IMG/VR virus record: IMGVR_UViG_3300030331_004063
Coordinates: 4,973 to 26,315 of that record
Length of the DNA: 21,343 nt
Source of the DNA: a virus
Strand: one strand, 5' to 3'
Shown: positions 21,332 through 21,343 of the stretch, one piece after another
Numbering within the stretch: position 1 is the stretch's first letter
How the letters are laid out: each line of letters opens with the position of its first letter
Position numbers and translations under genes: made by a program
Notes under the pieces: generated by a model
Seen by the model: the letters and a program-made list of their open reading frames with translations, nothing else
Databases searched by the model: none
Told to the model about the DNA's origin: nothing

Positions 21332-21343
21332 ATGCGCATAGCA

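Noticed and set aside
1-21343. tRNA or rRNA genes
   Set aside because: No cloverleaf with a T-loop signature outside coding regions was seen; GTTCGA-like strings found were inside genes without matching stems.
1-21343. Integrase, repressor or other lysogeny genes
   Set aside because: No tyrosine or serine recombinase motif, CI/Cro-like HTH or attachment-site pair is visible in this window, but they may lie outside it.

Overview
The window looks like part of the genome of a tailed double-stranded DNA bacteriophage, most likely uncultured and aquatic, with a podovirus-like gene set. The signs are a TerL, portal, scaffold and major capsid gene series, a short-tail-like adaptor, fibre-type proteins, a D5-type SF3 helicase, and several tiny lysine-rich proteins of families I recall from marine phages and large DNA viruses. 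The host cannot be named from the sequence. No integrase, repressor, tRNA, rRNA or CRISPR array was seen.

Minus strand, 18971 down to base 1 (reading right to left): one nearly gapless late operon. It starts with a 454-residue basic protein, then a small-terminase candidate, a small unknown ORF, the large terminase, a small unknown ORF, portal, scaffold and major capsid protein. A perfect 12-bp hairpin follows the capsid gene. Next comes a dense run of very small genes: a membrane protein, five Lys/Arg-rich mini-proteins, a 21-residue zinc-ribbon-like peptide and an acidic 186-residue protein. After these come a small sigma-70-like protein, three hypothetical proteins, an adaptor/connector candidate, a BppU-like protein, several fibre or appendage proteins (one with about 39 cysteines) and a truncated tail protein cut by the window edge. 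Most junctions overlap as ATGA, GTGA, TAATG or TGATG, which suggests translational coupling.

18972-19177 is a divergent promoter region. On the plus strand follow the SF3 helicase (19178-20566) and a non-coding region of about 465 bp. That region holds eleven GTACCA/TGGTAC elements in 240 bp, then palindromes and hairpins. It is followed by a short gene with strongly C-ending codons (21032-21289) and a textbook UUCG terminator. The repeats next to a D5/P4-alpha-type helicase make a good candidate replication origin or operator array.

A DNA-level signal crosses many genes: the 10-mer AGTGGGGGGA occurs six times, three on each strand, in unrelated genes and several reading frames, among about twenty G/C runs of six or seven. 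All functional assignments come from reading motifs and gene order; no database search was possible.
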